Below are positions 1 to 8,212 of a stretch of 15,678 nucleotides of DNA, piece after piece. The stretch's first letter is position 1, and each line of letters starts with the position of its first letter. The DNA is from JBMYQA01 sp049600855. GTDB lineage: Bacteria; Bacteroidota; Bacteroidia; Cytophagales; Flammeovirgaceae. The DNA lies in the NCBI GenBank assembly GCA_049600855.1, contig JBMYQA010000125.1, positions 1 through 15,678 on the forward strand, read 5' to 3'. The notes beneath the pieces are model-generated. The model searched no databases, was not told where the DNA came from, and saw only the letters and a list, made by a program, of their open reading frames with translations. The translations under genes were made by a program, and so were the position numbers.

Positions 1-45
1 ATCAAAACTGAGCTTAGCAATATCAATTCCTACTATTTTTTTCAT
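1..45 (-). CDS. IS110-family transposase, N-terminal fragment cut by the window edge
   Basis: The reverse strand from 45 reads MKKIVGIDIAKLSFD and then leaves the window. The pattern G-I-D-x-x-K-x-x-x-D at the very N-terminus is the signature start of IS110/IS1111/IS492 DEDD recombinases, in which the Asp of GID is the first metal-binding acidic residue of the RuvC-like domain. Only 15 codons are visible, so intactness cannot be judged. ROK and FGGY kinases also begin with a GID motif, but they continue with Gly-rich phosphate-binding residues that are absent here. The start is the only ATG in this frame, and a long non-coding stretch lies upstream, as expected for this family. Confidence 0.7.
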   Translation of the reverse strand, partial: MKKIVGIDIAKLSFD

Positions 46-350
46 ACTTTTGTCTTCACTGATTTAAAAGGATACAGATAGTATAATTTCCAATAGCATC
101 AATCAATACTTAAAGCAGGCTCTTGGCCTAATGAACTGTTCTGATTCGATTGGAGAATAAAGAAAGAGGGCTGGCATTTCGAACAGTTTCCTACAACTAA
201 TGACAAATAACAGCTTGTCTCTTTCTGCTATACTTGAAGTATCCTTCTTTGTTTTTAGTTGACAAAACTAAACTTTTTGAGAATAGGTTAAACACTCTGC
301 TAACTTAGTATGACAAAGTGAGAATTGCTAGGTTAACCGCTAACAAGGTT
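46..350 (-). ncRNA. Candidate IS110 bridge RNA region
   Basis: In IS110-group elements the non-coding end upstream of the transposase is transcribed into a structured bridge RNA that pairs with donor and target DNA. Visible structure here includes AACTGTTC (134-141) pairing with GAACAGTT (181-188) around a 39-nt loop, a small hairpin at 117-129 (AGGC/GCCT), a near-perfect palindrome at 230-242 (ATACTT/AAGTAT), a 7-bp stem made by TTTAGTT and AACTAAA around 254-272, and an inverted repeat at 326-347 (TTGCTAG/CTAACAA with one mismatch). No open reading frame of note occupies this stretch. The hairpins are seen directly; the RNA identity and ends are inferred. Confidence 0.35.
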
Positions 351-391
351 AAAATACTGTAAATCAACAATTTACTCATCGCATATTAAAA

Positions 392-439
392 ATAAAACCC
401 GCAAAAATTGGCACTTCACCATATTTTTACGGGTTTTAT
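392..439 (-). terminator. Probable intrinsic terminator of ald
   Basis: ATAAAACCCG (392-401) and CGGGTTTTAT (430-439) form a perfect 10-bp stem. Inside it, AAAAAT (403-408) pairs with ATTTTT (423-428) and TGG (409-411 region) with CCA, giving a long imperfect hairpin. On the minus strand it is followed by a T-rich run (TTTTATTTTTAA). It lies about 90 nt beyond the ald stop. A second weaker hairpin (AAAGGTT/AACCTTT, 490-510) lies closer to the stop but has no T-run. Confidence 0.6.
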
Positions 440-527
440 CTATAACTATACAAATGTACGTAATTCGTCTACAAAGACTTATAAACCTTAAAGGTTAGGC
501 AGCAACCTTTTCCTAACTGTTTATGAA

Positions 528-1640
528 CTAGTAAACTTCATTTACTGGCACGTATTCTAAACCGAATGCCTCCGCTACAGCTCTGTATACTACTTTTCCT
601 TTCACTACATTTAAACCAAGCTCAAGTTCACGGCTTTCCTTACAAGCACGCTCCCAACCTTTTTCTGCTAATTGAATGGCATAAGGTAGCGTTGCGTTTG
701 TTAATGCTAAAGTAGAAGTGTAAGGTACAGCTCCAGGCATATTTGCAACACAGTAGTGTACCACATCGTCAATGATAAATGTAGGATCTTCGTGAGTTGT
801 TGGCTTACACGTTTCGATACATCCGCCTTGGTCTACAGCAACGTCTACCAATACAGTGCCTTTTTGCATATCTTTCAACATGTCGCGAGTTACCAAGTGT
901 GGAGCTTTTGCACCAGGAATCAATACCGCACCAATAATTAAATCATGGTCTTTAATGAGCTCACGAACATTGTATTCGTTAGACATCATTGTTTTTACAT
1001 TTTTAGGCATTACATCAGCGAGGTAACGCATTCTTGGTAAGCTGATATCCATAATGGTTACATCTGCACCTAAACCAGCGGCCATTTTAGCAGCATGAGT
1101 ACCTACTATCCCACCACCTAATACCAATACTTTTGCAGGAGGCACACCAGGAACACCACCTAATAAAATCCCTTTACCTTTCAATGGTTTTTCTAAATAT
1201 TTAGCTCCTTCTTGTGTAGCCATACGACCTGCTACTTCAGACATGGGCACTAAAAGTGGTAATGAGCGATCTGGTTTTTCAACCGTTTCATAAGCCAAGC
1301 AAACCGCTTCACTGTCAATCATTGCCTTCGTTAATGGCTCATGAGAAGCAAAGTGGAAATAAGTGAATAAGAGTTGATCTTTTTTAATCAGTTTATACTC
1401 AGGTTCAATCGGTTCTTTTACCTTAATAATCATCTCTGCTACATCATAAGTAGCTTCAATAGTAGGTAAGATTTCAGCACCTGCATTTTGATAATCCTCA
1501 TCAGAAAAACCGCTACCTTCACCTGCAGTGGATTGAACATATACCGTATGGCCACGCTTCACCAATTCTTTGGTACCTGCTGGGGTCAACGCCACTCGGT
1601 TCTCATTGTTTTTTATTTCCTTAGGAACGCCAATGATCAT
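528..1640 (-). CDS. ald: Alanine dehydrogenase
   Basis: This NAD-dependent cytoplasmic enzyme interconverts L-alanine with pyruvate and ammonia. At 370 residues it has the normal family length. The N-terminal catalytic part carries the family start MIIGVPKEIK, then Arg15, Lys75 (VKEP) and His96 (YFHFASH), which are the pyruvate-binding and catalytic positions. The Rossmann nucleotide-binding motif GGGIVG is at 175-180, with Asp198 after beta2 set to bind the adenine ribose. The catalytic Asp270 is in VDVAVDQGG. The ATG at 1640 gives the canonical N-terminus and lies about 30 nt downstream of a good -7 box. The gene is monocistronic: promoter at 1673-1680, terminator near 392-439. Nothing is truncated. 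It is divergent from the Fic gene. Confidence 0.95.
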   Translation of the reverse strand: MIIGVPKEIKNNENRVALTPAGTKELVKRGHTVYVQSTAGEGSGFSDEDYQNAGAEILPTIEATYDVAEMIIKVKEPIEPEYKLIKKDQLLFTYFHFASHEPLTKAMIDSEAVCLAYETVEKPDRSLPLLVPMSEVAGRMATQEGAKYLEKPLKGKGILLGGVPGVPPAKVLVLGGGIVGTHAAKMAAGLGADVTIMDISLPRMRYLADVMPKNVKTMMSNEYNVRELIKDHDLIIGAVLIPGAKAPHLVTRDMLKDMQKGTVLVDVAVDQGGCIETCKPTTHEDPTFIIDDVVHYCVANMPGAVPYTSTLALTNATLPYAIQLAEKGWERACKESRELELGLNVVKGKVVYRAVAEAFGLEYVPVNEVY

Positions 1641-1672
1641 GTCTTTACGTGTTATTGGTTAAAAATTTGGCG

Positions 1673-1680
1673 CAAAGATA
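1673..1680 (-). promoter_or_regulatory. ald promoter, -7 box TATCTTTG
   Basis: On the minus strand the box TATCTTTG matches the Bacteroidota TAnnTTTG -7 consensus exactly. About 19 nt upstream there is only an imperfect -33 element (TTTC in place of TTTG, near 1699-1702). The predicted 5' leader is roughly 25-30 nt before the ATG at 1640. Confidence 0.65.
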
Positions 1681-1963
1681 AGTTTCTGAATTATAAGAAA
1701 CTAGCGATTATTGCGGCAGTAGTTAGAATAAACAAAAAAAGGTAAGGATTTGGCAAAATAGGCTTAGTACTTTACAGTAAAACCGTATTCACTTCTAAAA
1801 CATAATTACACTATTCATCTATTGAAAGTCTAATAGCACATCTACATGTTATTTGATTAAAATCGTATGATTAATTATTTTTCTGACACAAAAGCGCTTG
1901 TTTTTACTAAAAACACTTCATTTACGCTTATTTTGTATAAAATATTCGTATTTTGCCTTAAAT
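1681..1963. other. Intergenic region between divergent ald and fic
   Basis: This is AT-rich DNA between divergent genes. I see no convincing -7/-33 pair for the Fic gene; two TATTTTG-like boxes (around 1929-1935 and 1949-1955) are each one base short of consensus spacing. No RNA gene, repeat or small reading frame stands out. Confidence 0.5.
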
Positions 1964-3526
1964 ATGAATCCTAGCGCCCACTTTTCAATTCTAACTCCCA
2001 TTTTTCATCATATCCCTCTCCCCGAAGAAGGGTATGTGGTTGGGTATGCAGCGATCATCAATCGTTTAGCATTAGCAATTCCCATGCACCAGCCTATCGC
2101 TTTAGTTTCTATAAAAAATAGAAGCAAACAAATACAAAACTGGAGGGTATTTTCTAAACGCTATTTACCTGATGACCATCAAGGGCTAACAGAAATTCAA
2201 GCGCTCTATAAGCATTTGGTATTTGCCTTAAAGTATGAAGGTATCAATCTATTGGTATTCAGTGCACTTACGAAGCATTATACACAAGAAGAGTTACTAG
2301 AACTTGTTAATATTGAACCAACAGGGCAGTATAGCCGAAGAATATGGTTTCTCGTTGAATGGTTAATTGGCAGTCCATTAGAAGAGAAAAAAGCCCTTTA
2401 CAAGAAAAAGTATATTCCAGTCGTAAATACGAATCATCAGTATGCTGTAGAAGGAGTAAAATCTCCACGACATTTAGTCATTAATAATTTACCAGGAACT
2501 CCTAATTTTTGCCCACTGATTTATAAAACGGAAAAGCTCGAAAATTACATTCAAATCGATCTTTTTAAGAAACAATCAGAATTCACCAATGAGTTGGGAA
2601 AAGATATATTGCAACGAGCAGCCGCATTTTTGTTACTAAAAGATTCCAAAGCATCTTTTGTCATAGAAGGGGAAAATGCAAAAAATAAACGAGCAATGCG
2701 TTGGGGGACAGCAATCGGACAGGCAGGTTTAACCCCATTGAATCAAGATGAATTACTTCGTTTACAACAGTTAGTGATTGAAGATACTAGATTTATCACG
2801 CTAGGGTTTCGAAATAAGGGAGGCTTTATAGGTGAACATGATCGAATTACTGGCGAACCGATTCCCGAACACATCTCGGCAAAATGGAAAGACGTTAAAC
2901 AATTAATAGATGGGCTACTTCAGACTAATCAGCTATTGTTAAATAGTAATATGGATGCTGTACTCATTGCGACTGTCATTGCTTTTGGTTTTGTCTTTAT
3001 TCATCCCTTTGAAGATGGGAACGGACGCATCCATCGGTATTTAATTCATCATATATTAGCAAAAAAGCATTTTACTAACACCAGTCTCATATTTCCTATT
3101 TCAGCTTCAATACTAGATCATATAACTGATTATAGTGAGGTACTAAAAAGCTATTCGAAACCATTATTAAACTTTATTGAGTGGCAAGAAACTGAAGATC
3201 ATAACGTAGAAGTTTTAAACAATACCATAGATTATTACCGCTATTTTGATGGAACCCAATTCGCAGAGTTTTTATATGATCGCGTACAGGATACGATCAA
3301 ACGTATCATTCCTAACGAAATTCAATATTTACATCGTTATGATACGTTTAAACAATTTATAGATGCTGAGTTTGAAATGCCTGATAAATTAGTAGCAACA
3401 TTAGTTCGGTTTTTAACACAAAACAATGGACAACTTTCTAAACGTGCTAAAGAAAAAGAATTCAAAGCATTACATGAAGAGGAAATTAAACGGATTGAAT
3501 TGAAATACAAGGATGTTTTTGAATAG
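1964..3526 (+). CDS. Fic-domain protein, class II (self-inhibited) AMP-transferase
   Basis: Fic enzymes usually transfer AMP from ATP to a hydroxyl side chain of a target protein. The catalytic motif HPFEDGNGRIHR is complete at residues 347-358, including the His base and the Arg that holds the phosphates. The sequence SFVIEG at 231-236 fits the inhibitory helix [S/T]xxxE[G/N], with Glu235 as the blocking residue. Because it sits N-terminal to the active site, this is class II, regulated within the chain rather than by a separate antitoxin. The protein is 520 residues. The first ~200 residues have no motif I recognise, and the charged C-terminus could be a winged-helix or helical tail. An upstream TTG at 1898 is open in frame, but ATG 1964 is preferred because the extra 22 residues look like translated AT-rich promoter DNA. 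It ends 16 nt from the convergent BatA gene. The target is unknown. Confidence 0.85.
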   Translation: MNPSAHFSILTPIFHHIPLPEEGYVVGYAAIINRLALAIPMHQPIALVSIKNRSKQIQNWRVFSKRYLPDDHQGLTEIQALYKHLVFALKYEGINLLVFSALTKHYTQEELLELVNIEPTGQYSRRIWFLVEWLIGSPLEEKKALYKKKYIPVVNTNHQYAVEGVKSPRHLVINNLPGTPNFCPLIYKTEKLENYIQIDLFKKQSEFTNELGKDILQRAAAFLLLKDSKASFVIEGENAKNKRAMRWGTAIGQAGLTPLNQDELLRLQQLVIEDTRFITLGFRNKGGFIGEHDRITGEPIPEHISAKWKDVKQLIDGLLQTNQLLLNSNMDAVLIATVIAFGFVFIHPFEDGNGRIHRYLIHHILAKKHFTNTSLIFPISASILDHITDYSEVLKSYSKPLLNFIEWQETEDHNVEVLNNTIDYYRYFDGTQFAEFLYDRVQDTIKRIIPNEIQYLHRYDTFKQFIDAEFEMPDKLVATLVRFLTQNNGQLSKRAKEKEFKALHEEEIKRIELKYKDVFE

Positions 3527-3542
3527 GTCATTTATGTATCTA

Positions 3543-4580
3543 TCAATCCTCCATCGCATTCGTCATAAACGTGCTTTTGGTCGCTAACCAAATTAGGAAA
3601 AACACAATTCCAAAAGTTAAGTATTGGAAATAAAAATCTTTAATGTCTTTATAGCGCGTTTCTTGAATCTCTGATTTTTCTAACCGATCTACTTCATCAA
3701 ATACCTCTTGAAGGGCGCGGTTATTTTGAGCTCTAAAGTATTTCCCCTTACCAATTTTGGCAATTTCTTTCAGTAGTTCTTCATCTAAACGGCTTTCAGA
3801 GTAAATTGGGTCTCCTGTTAATGGGTTTACGCTAGTTTGGATGCGCTCTTGCTTTCCTACACCAATCGTGTAAATTTTAATATCGTATGCGTAGGCTAAG
3901 TTAGCTGCGGTAATTGGATCAATGCTACCTGCGTTATTTTCTCCATCGCTCAACACCACCAATACTTTGGATTTGGCAGTAGATTCTTGCATTCTGCTCA
4001 CTCCCACGGCAATGGCACTTCCAATTGCCGTACCTCCTTTCGGTATCATCTTGAAATTGATATTCGATATTAATGACTTCAGCATGTCATAATCGGTGGT
4101 AAGCGGTACATACGAAACCGCTTCACCTGAAAAGATGACTGAACCAATGCGATCACGAAATCGGCCATCAATAAATTTAGCCGCTACTTTCTTGGTCGCT
4201 TCCAAGCGATTTGGATGAAAATCAGGGAGCTTCATGGATATAGACACATCCAATACCAGCATGATATCAATTCCTTCTGTCCATTGCTCTACCTGCTCGC
4301 TGGTGCGTTGTGGTCGTGCTAAAGCGATGATAATCATTGCCATGCTCAGTCCAAGAAATACCCGAGGGATAAATCGGAGCCATGACCAAGGGTCTTTTTC
4401 GACTACATATTCTGGTAATGCTAAGGATAGTTTTTGCCGAGATTTTGCTAAAAGCAACCAACGAATCACAAAAAGAAAAGGTACAATCAGTAACAACCAA
4501 AGTAGTATGGGGTTTTTCCATTCAAAACCTTTTAACACTTCATATGAAAACCACTCAAAGCTGAACCAATTCTTATCCAT
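3543..4580 (-). CDS. batA: BatA-type von Willebrand A membrane protein
   Basis: The 345-residue protein has hydrophobic segments near residues 26-45 and 72-88, a VWA domain from about 105 to 300, and a C-terminal membrane segment at about 318-334. The MIDAS metal site is intact: DVSIS at 111-115, the Thr of GGTAIGSA near 184, and Asp212 in SDGENN. The order TM-TM-VWA-TM and the preceding residues ALARPQR are typical of BatA (Bacteroides aerotolerance) proteins, which are linked to MoxR AAA+ chaperone systems at the inner membrane. It follows the DUF4381-like gene by 37 nt and is probably cotranscribed with it. Unusually, no batB, batC or batD follows; the convergent Fic gene lies 16 nt beyond the stop. 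The N-terminus carries about 20 residues before the first TM, longer than I would expect for this family. Confidence 0.85.
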   Translation of the reverse strand: MDKNWFSFEWFSYEVLKGFEWKNPILLWLLLIVPFLFVIRWLLLAKSRQKLSLALPEYVVEKDPWSWLRFIPRVFLGLSMAMIIIALARPQRTSEQVEQWTEGIDIMLVLDVSISMKLPDFHPNRLEATKKVAAKFIDGRFRDRIGSVIFSGEAVSYVPLTTDYDMLKSLISNINFKMIPKGGTAIGSAIAVGVSRMQESTAKSKVLVVLSDGENNAGSIDPITAANLAYAYDIKIYTIGVGKQERIQTSVNPLTGDPIYSESRLDEELLKEIAKIGKGKYFRAQNNRALQEVFDEVDRLEKSEIQETRYKDIKDFYFQYLTFGIVFFLIWLATKSTFMTNAMED

Positions 4581-4617
4581 AACATTAATACTTTACTCCA
4601 ATAAGCGCTGCTTGTTT

Positions 4618-6009
4618 TTACGATTGATCACTAGAATCTTGATTTTCCTTCTGATTAAACAGCAGGTAATAAAGTGGGAGCTTCATGCTCACTAGTATGG
4701 ATTTGCCAATCGGAATGATCAGCATCACCAGTAAAGGAGACATGATGCTAGTTAATTCATGTAATAAGCCCAATTTATCTCCAAGTACCACATAAGCCAC
4801 CCCATACATGATGCTAATGAATAACCCTGTTACACCGCATTGACCATATAGTAGTATGAGCACCTCTTTTAGACTAAGCACTAAAGATTGTTTTTCTTTA
4901 AATGCAATAATGGCTAAGTAACTGATAATCAAGAAAGACATGAATGGAAAAATCAATGCCGTATTTTCGTCATTCCAAAGAAAAACCAGTAAATAAATCA
5001 AAAATGAAACGGTGCTGTAAAGTGTAATATGCCCAAATTTATCTGGAATGGCAGGTAACCATTTTAGTAACGGAGGCAATTGTGCTACTGTTCCTCCTTG
5101 TTTTTGGGTTTGCGCTACCTGTTTTTCGTAAACTTTCTGGCTAAACGTTTTCAGTACAACCAGCTTTTTCTTTATATCTTCTTTGACCTCACCAGCATAA
5201 ATTGCCTTATCAGCTTGCTTGAGTACATCAATTACTTGCTGTTCTTCGGGAATGGTACGGCTGATTTCCTTTGTCGTGTAACTACCCAATGGAATATTCA
5301 TCAAACTCCCACTATAGTTTTTCCAAAGTGATATAGCGGGTTCAATTTCTTGTTGACCACCTTCATAAATTTGTTGATCAAATGCCAGTACAAAATCGAG
5401 GTGCCGTTGGCGCATCTTTCGGATAGCAAAGAAGTTGCGAATACTGTCGCCCAAAACGATGTAGATGAATAAGCCTAAAAGTATCAGTGATATTAAAATA
5501 GTAATCAGCAGCGGACGATTAAATTCTTTTTCAACCGTAGCTGCTGTTGTATTTTCAAATAAAGAAACCGAATCGGGTAACTCCTGAATAAGTTCTACTA
5601 ATTGAATGCTGTCTTTGGCTGGTGCTAATGGTCTAGGATTCTTTTCACCTTTTAAGAACATCGGAACACTTAGGTATTGTACCTTTCCTAATTCAAAAGT
5701 TGCTAAAGTATACACCACGCTGTCGTAGCTATTTCCTAAACTATCCGTTTGCGTAGGAAAATATGCTCTACTGAGGTACTCAAAAGGACTAAAATCATGC
5801 GTGGAGTCAGGAAAATAAAACTCGACATCAGCGCGATGTTCCAATACCAGTGAATAGTGTATAGGCTCGCCTAATTTGGCTTCATCTTGATGAAACCAAC
5901 CTTTAGGCGATAATTCTTGAGCAGTGGCTGAAAAACAACAGCATAGCAAGAAACTCAACCCAAAGAGCTTAACGAAAGTTTTCAGCGTATAATGATTTTT
6001 AAATAGCAT
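4618..6009 (-). CDS. DUF4381/BatD-like secreted-domain membrane protein with extra C-terminal membrane segments
   Basis: The protein has 463 residues. Residues 1-30 form a Sec signal peptide ending SATA before QE. Residues 31-160 form a beta-rich periplasmic domain resembling the BatD-type N-terminal region. A membrane helix lies at about 166-186. It is followed by a cytoplasmic part with the DUF4381-like stretch SGSLMNIPLGSYTTKEISRTI region (233-253), centred on SYTTKE. Four or so further hydrophobic segments lie at about 328-346, 351-370, 383-410 and 420-441. In Bacteroidota this gene normally precedes batA, and it does so here. Typical proteins of this slot have a single central TM, so the C-terminal membrane module is unusual. 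The ATG at 6009 is preferred because it starts directly into a basic signal peptide. A promoter box lies about 50 nt upstream. Confidence 0.55.
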   Translation of the reverse strand: MLFKNHYTLKTFVKLFGLSFLLCCCFSATAQELSPKGWFHQDEAKLGEPIHYSLVLEHRADVEFYFPDSTHDFSPFEYLSRAYFPTQTDSLGNSYDSVVYTLATFELGKVQYLSVPMFLKGEKNPRPLAPAKDSIQLVELIQELPDSVSLFENTTAATVEKEFNRPLLITILISLILLGLFIYIVLGDSIRNFFAIRKMRQRHLDFVLAFDQQIYEGGQQEIEPAISLWKNYSGSLMNIPLGSYTTKEISRTIPEEQQVIDVLKQADKAIYAGEVKEDIKKKLVVLKTFSQKVYEKQVAQTQKQGGTVAQLPPLLKWLPAIPDKFGHITLYSTVSFLIYLLVFLWNDENTALIFPFMSFLIISYLAIIAFKEKQSLVLSLKEVLILLYGQCGVTGLFISIMYGVAYVVLGDKLGLLHELTSIMSPLLVMLIIPIGKSILVSMKLPLYYLLFNQKENQDSSDQS

Positions 6010-6058
6010 ATGAAATAAATCTGCCTCAGCGAACTATTGAATAAGAGGCATAGCACAG

Positions 6059-6066
6059 CAAAAATA
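6059..6066 (-). promoter_or_regulatory. Promoter -7 box TATTTTTG for the Bat pair
   Basis: The minus strand reads TATTTTTG, an exact TAnnTTTG match. At the expected -33 distance (18 nt) there is CTG rather than TTG. The start site would lie about 45 nt before the ATG at 6009, downstream of the metK terminator, so the Bat pair appears to be its own transcription unit. Confidence 0.55.
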
Positions 6067-6129
6067 TGTTTTGTAACAAAAACTCAGGAAGGAATACAGA
6101 TTTAGGGGTATTAAAAAATCTTAAAATAA

Positions 6130-6166
6130 AACGGTTGCTTTCACAATGGGCGTGAAAGCAACCGTT
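6130..6166 (-). terminator. Strong intrinsic terminator of metK
   Basis: AACGGTTGCTTTCAC (6130-6144) and GTGAAAGCAACCGTT (6152-6166) form a perfect 15-bp stem with a 7-nt loop. On the minus strand it is followed by TTTTATTTTAAGATTTTTT. It begins 23 nt past the metK stop codon. Confidence 0.9.
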
Positions 6167-6188
6167 AACTCGTATTAAAAAGACCAGA

Positions 6189-7466
6189 TTATAGTCCAAA
6201 CGCTTCTTTTACTTGATCTACTGCATCAAGCTTTTCCCACGTAAAGAATTCTACATCTTTCATTTCCTTCATGCGTGTTTCTTCTTTTTTCACACCATTC
6301 TCTTTAATGTGAACATATTGCAGCTCTACTTGATCGGTATGATAATCTCTTCCCATATGTCCATAAGCAGCTGTTTTTGAGAAAATTGGATTTTTAAGCC
6401 CTAAACGATCTACAATCGCTTTAGGACGCATGTCAAAAATCTCACCTACTTTTACGGCAATTTCTTCATCAGAAAGCTCAACATTAGCAGTACCATACGT
6501 ATTTACATTGATTGATACTGGCGTAGATACACCGATAGCATAAGCTACTTGAACAAGAATTTCATCTGCTACACCCGCTGCTACCAAGTTTTTAGCAGCA
6601 TGACGCGTAGCATAAGCAGCACTGCGGTCTACTTTAGAAGCGTCTTTTCCAGAAAATGCACCACCACCATGCGCACCTTTACCGCCATACGTATCTACAA
6701 TAATTTTACGGCCTGTTAATCCAGCATCGCCATGAGGACCACCAATCACAAATTTTCCTGTTGGGTTAATGTGGTAGATGGTATGCTCATCTAATAAATG
6801 AGCAGGAATTACACGAGGCACTACGATATTGATGACATCTTCCTTGATTTTTGCCAACATGGTTGCTTCCTCGTTGAAATCATCGTGCTGTGTGGAAACT
6901 ACAATCGTATGTACCCTTGTCGGATTATTGTCGCTATCGTATTCAATGGTTACTTGTGCCTTGCTATCAGGACGCAAATACGGCATTAATTCCGATTCAT
7001 TTTTACGAATATTGGCTAATTCTTTCACTAATCGGTGAGAGAATGCTAAAGCCATTGGCATGTATTCAGGAGTTTCTTTGGTAGCATAACCAAACATCAT
7101 TCCCTGATCGCCAGCTCCTTGGTCTTTGTCTACTCCTTCACCCTCATTTACTCCTTGAGCGATATCAGGAGATTGAGCGTGTAAGGCAACAGTTACCCCA
7201 CATGAATGAGCATCAAACTGATATCCTTCTTTGTTGTAGCCAATGCGTTCAATAGTAGCTCTAACAATTTCAGGAATCTCAACATAGGCCTTTGTAGTGA
7301 CCTCACCAGCAACCACTACCAATCCTGTAGTTACCAATGTTTCACAAGCCACCCTCGAATTAGGGTCTTGCGCTAACATTGCATCTAAAATAGCATCGGA
7401 AATCTGATCAGAAACTTTGTCAGGATGTCCTTCAGAAACTGACTCAGAAGTAAATAAGTACGACAT
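6189..7466 (-). CDS. metK: S-adenosylmethionine synthetase
   Basis: This enzyme makes S-adenosylmethionine from ATP and methionine in the cytosol. The 425-residue sequence shows all signature stretches: SEGHPDKVSDQISDAILD at about 11-28 (ATP and Mg binding), GAGDQGMMFGYA (about 117-128, family signature 1), and GGGAFSGKD (about 266-274, the Gly-rich phosphate loop, signature 2). The length fits Bacteroidota MetK, which is longer than the roughly 384-residue E. coli enzyme. The ATG at 7466 gives the standard MSYLFTSESVSEGHPDK start. It begins 17 nt after the stop of a lipoprotein gene, so it is probably read from that gene's promoter. I see no SAM riboswitch in the upstream DNA. The gene ends at a strong terminator. 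Confidence 0.97.
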   Translation of the reverse strand: MSYLFTSESVSEGHPDKVSDQISDAILDAMLAQDPNSRVACETLVTTGLVVVAGEVTTKAYVEIPEIVRATIERIGYNKEGYQFDAHSCGVTVALHAQSPDIAQGVNEGEGVDKDQGAGDQGMMFGYATKETPEYMPMALAFSHRLVKELANIRKNESELMPYLRPDSKAQVTIEYDSDNNPTRVHTIVVSTQHDDFNEEATMLAKIKEDVINIVVPRVIPAHLLDEHTIYHINPTGKFVIGGPHGDAGLTGRKIIVDTYGGKGAHGGGAFSGKDASKVDRSAAYATRHAAKNLVAAGVADEILVQVAYAIGVSTPVSINVNTYGTANVELSDEEIAVKVGEIFDMRPKAIVDRLGLKNPIFSKTAAYGHMGRDYHTDQVELQYVHIKENGVKKEETRMKEMKDVEFFTWEKLDAVDQVKEAFGL

Positions 7467-7483
7467 AATGCCTTGATTTACTA

Positions 7484-8179
7484 TTATTTAAACTTGATTA
7501 ATGTACTAATGTCAACTGCACCATTCCATATATCTCTCAGATAAAAGTTAGCAACTACCTCGCGTTCATTCCTACCTTGCTCATACTGATAATTACTGCA
7601 TTTTTTTATCTTTCCAGAGGTATTAATGATGGTTTTACATGAAATTTGGGCAAATATAGCCTTTTTTTCATTATTAAAGCGTTCATCTGTTTCATTTGAA
7701 GTGTCTAGATACTTCAGCAACTTCTGAAAGATAAACACGTTATTCTTCATCAGCTTACCTTTATGGTAATTAAAAGGCAACTCAAAGTTTGGATTAAACT
7801 CTCCACCATCCTTTAGCGTTAATGCCAAATTCAGCGCACTGATATCTTGAAACTCAAACTGAATACCGATAATGAATCGCTTTTTATCTACTATTTTTTT
7901 GGCTTTTGAAATTCCGTTGATTTGATTTAGCTTATCAGCGCCCAATCCCCACACTGTTGCCAACTCTTCAAAGCTTTCTCCTACTTCTCCAAAAGGATTA
8001 TGCTTACTCGTATCCGTTTTAGTAAATAATGCTTCAAGCATTTCCCGATCTTTTGAAAAATCGGCCAGCAACTTATAATTTCCCCAACCTTCTTTATGCA
8101 AATAGAGTTCCTCTCTCAACTCAAAACAGGAAGATAGCAGCGGAATGCATACCAATAACAGCATATACGTTTTCCTCAT
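7484..8179 (-). CDS. Putative lipoprotein of unknown function, upstream of metK
   Basis: Starting at the ATG at 8179, the protein has 231 residues and opens with a lipoprotein signal peptide: basic MRK, a hydrophobic core, and the lipobox LLSSC with the acylated Cys at residue 18. The mature part is hydrophilic and mixed alpha/beta, with no motif I recognise. A longer frame back to a TTG at 8206 would put MYVIAPILI in front of the signal peptide, so ATG 8179 is better. The residue after the Cys is Phe, then Glu-Leu, so the final location (inner leaflet of the outer membrane or inner membrane) is open. It lies 17 nt upstream of metK and probably shares its transcript. There is a -7-like box about 35 nt before the ATG. 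Confidence 0.7.
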   Translation of the reverse strand: MRKTYMLLLVCIPLLSSCFELREELYLHKEGWGNYKLLADFSKDREMLEALFTKTDTSKHNPFGEVGESFEELATVWGLGADKLNQINGISKAKKIVDKKRFIIGIQFEFQDISALNLALTLKDGGEFNPNFELPFNYHKGKLMKNNVFIFQKLLKYLDTSNETDERFNNEKKAIFAQISCKTIINTSGKIKKCSNYQYEQGRNEREVVANFYLRDIWNGAVDISTLIKFK

Positions 8180-8212
8180 AATCAAGATTGGCGCGATAAC
8201 ATACAAATGAGG

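Larger units (their letters stand above)
1..350 (-). mobile_element. End of an IS110-type insertion sequence (inner part off-window; outer boundary uncertain)
   Basis: This is inferred from the transposase start at 45 and the roughly 300 bp of gene-free, hairpin-rich DNA upstream of it. IS110-group elements lack terminal inverted repeats and leave no or minimal target duplications, so the outer end cannot be fixed by eye. It must lie before the alanine dehydrogenase terminator at 392-439. The value 350 is an estimate. Confidence 0.45.

Noticed and set aside
484..510. Overlapping palindromes AACCTTAAAGGTT and AAAGGTT/AACCTTT as an operator or attachment site
   Set aside because: They lie directly after the ald stop and are most simply part of its transcript end; no partner copy was seen elsewhere.
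1898..1963. TTG start giving the Fic protein 22 extra residues
   Set aside because: The added residues translate AT-rich upstream DNA, and an ATG at 1964 begins a plausible N-terminus.
4234..4695. Long plus-strand reading frame opposite batA
   Set aside because: It is antisense to two well-supported coding regions and has no family features; it is a codon-bias shadow.
7467..7483. SAM riboswitch for metK
   Set aside because: Only 17 nt separate metK from the preceding gene, and no riboswitch-like helices are visible ahead of it.
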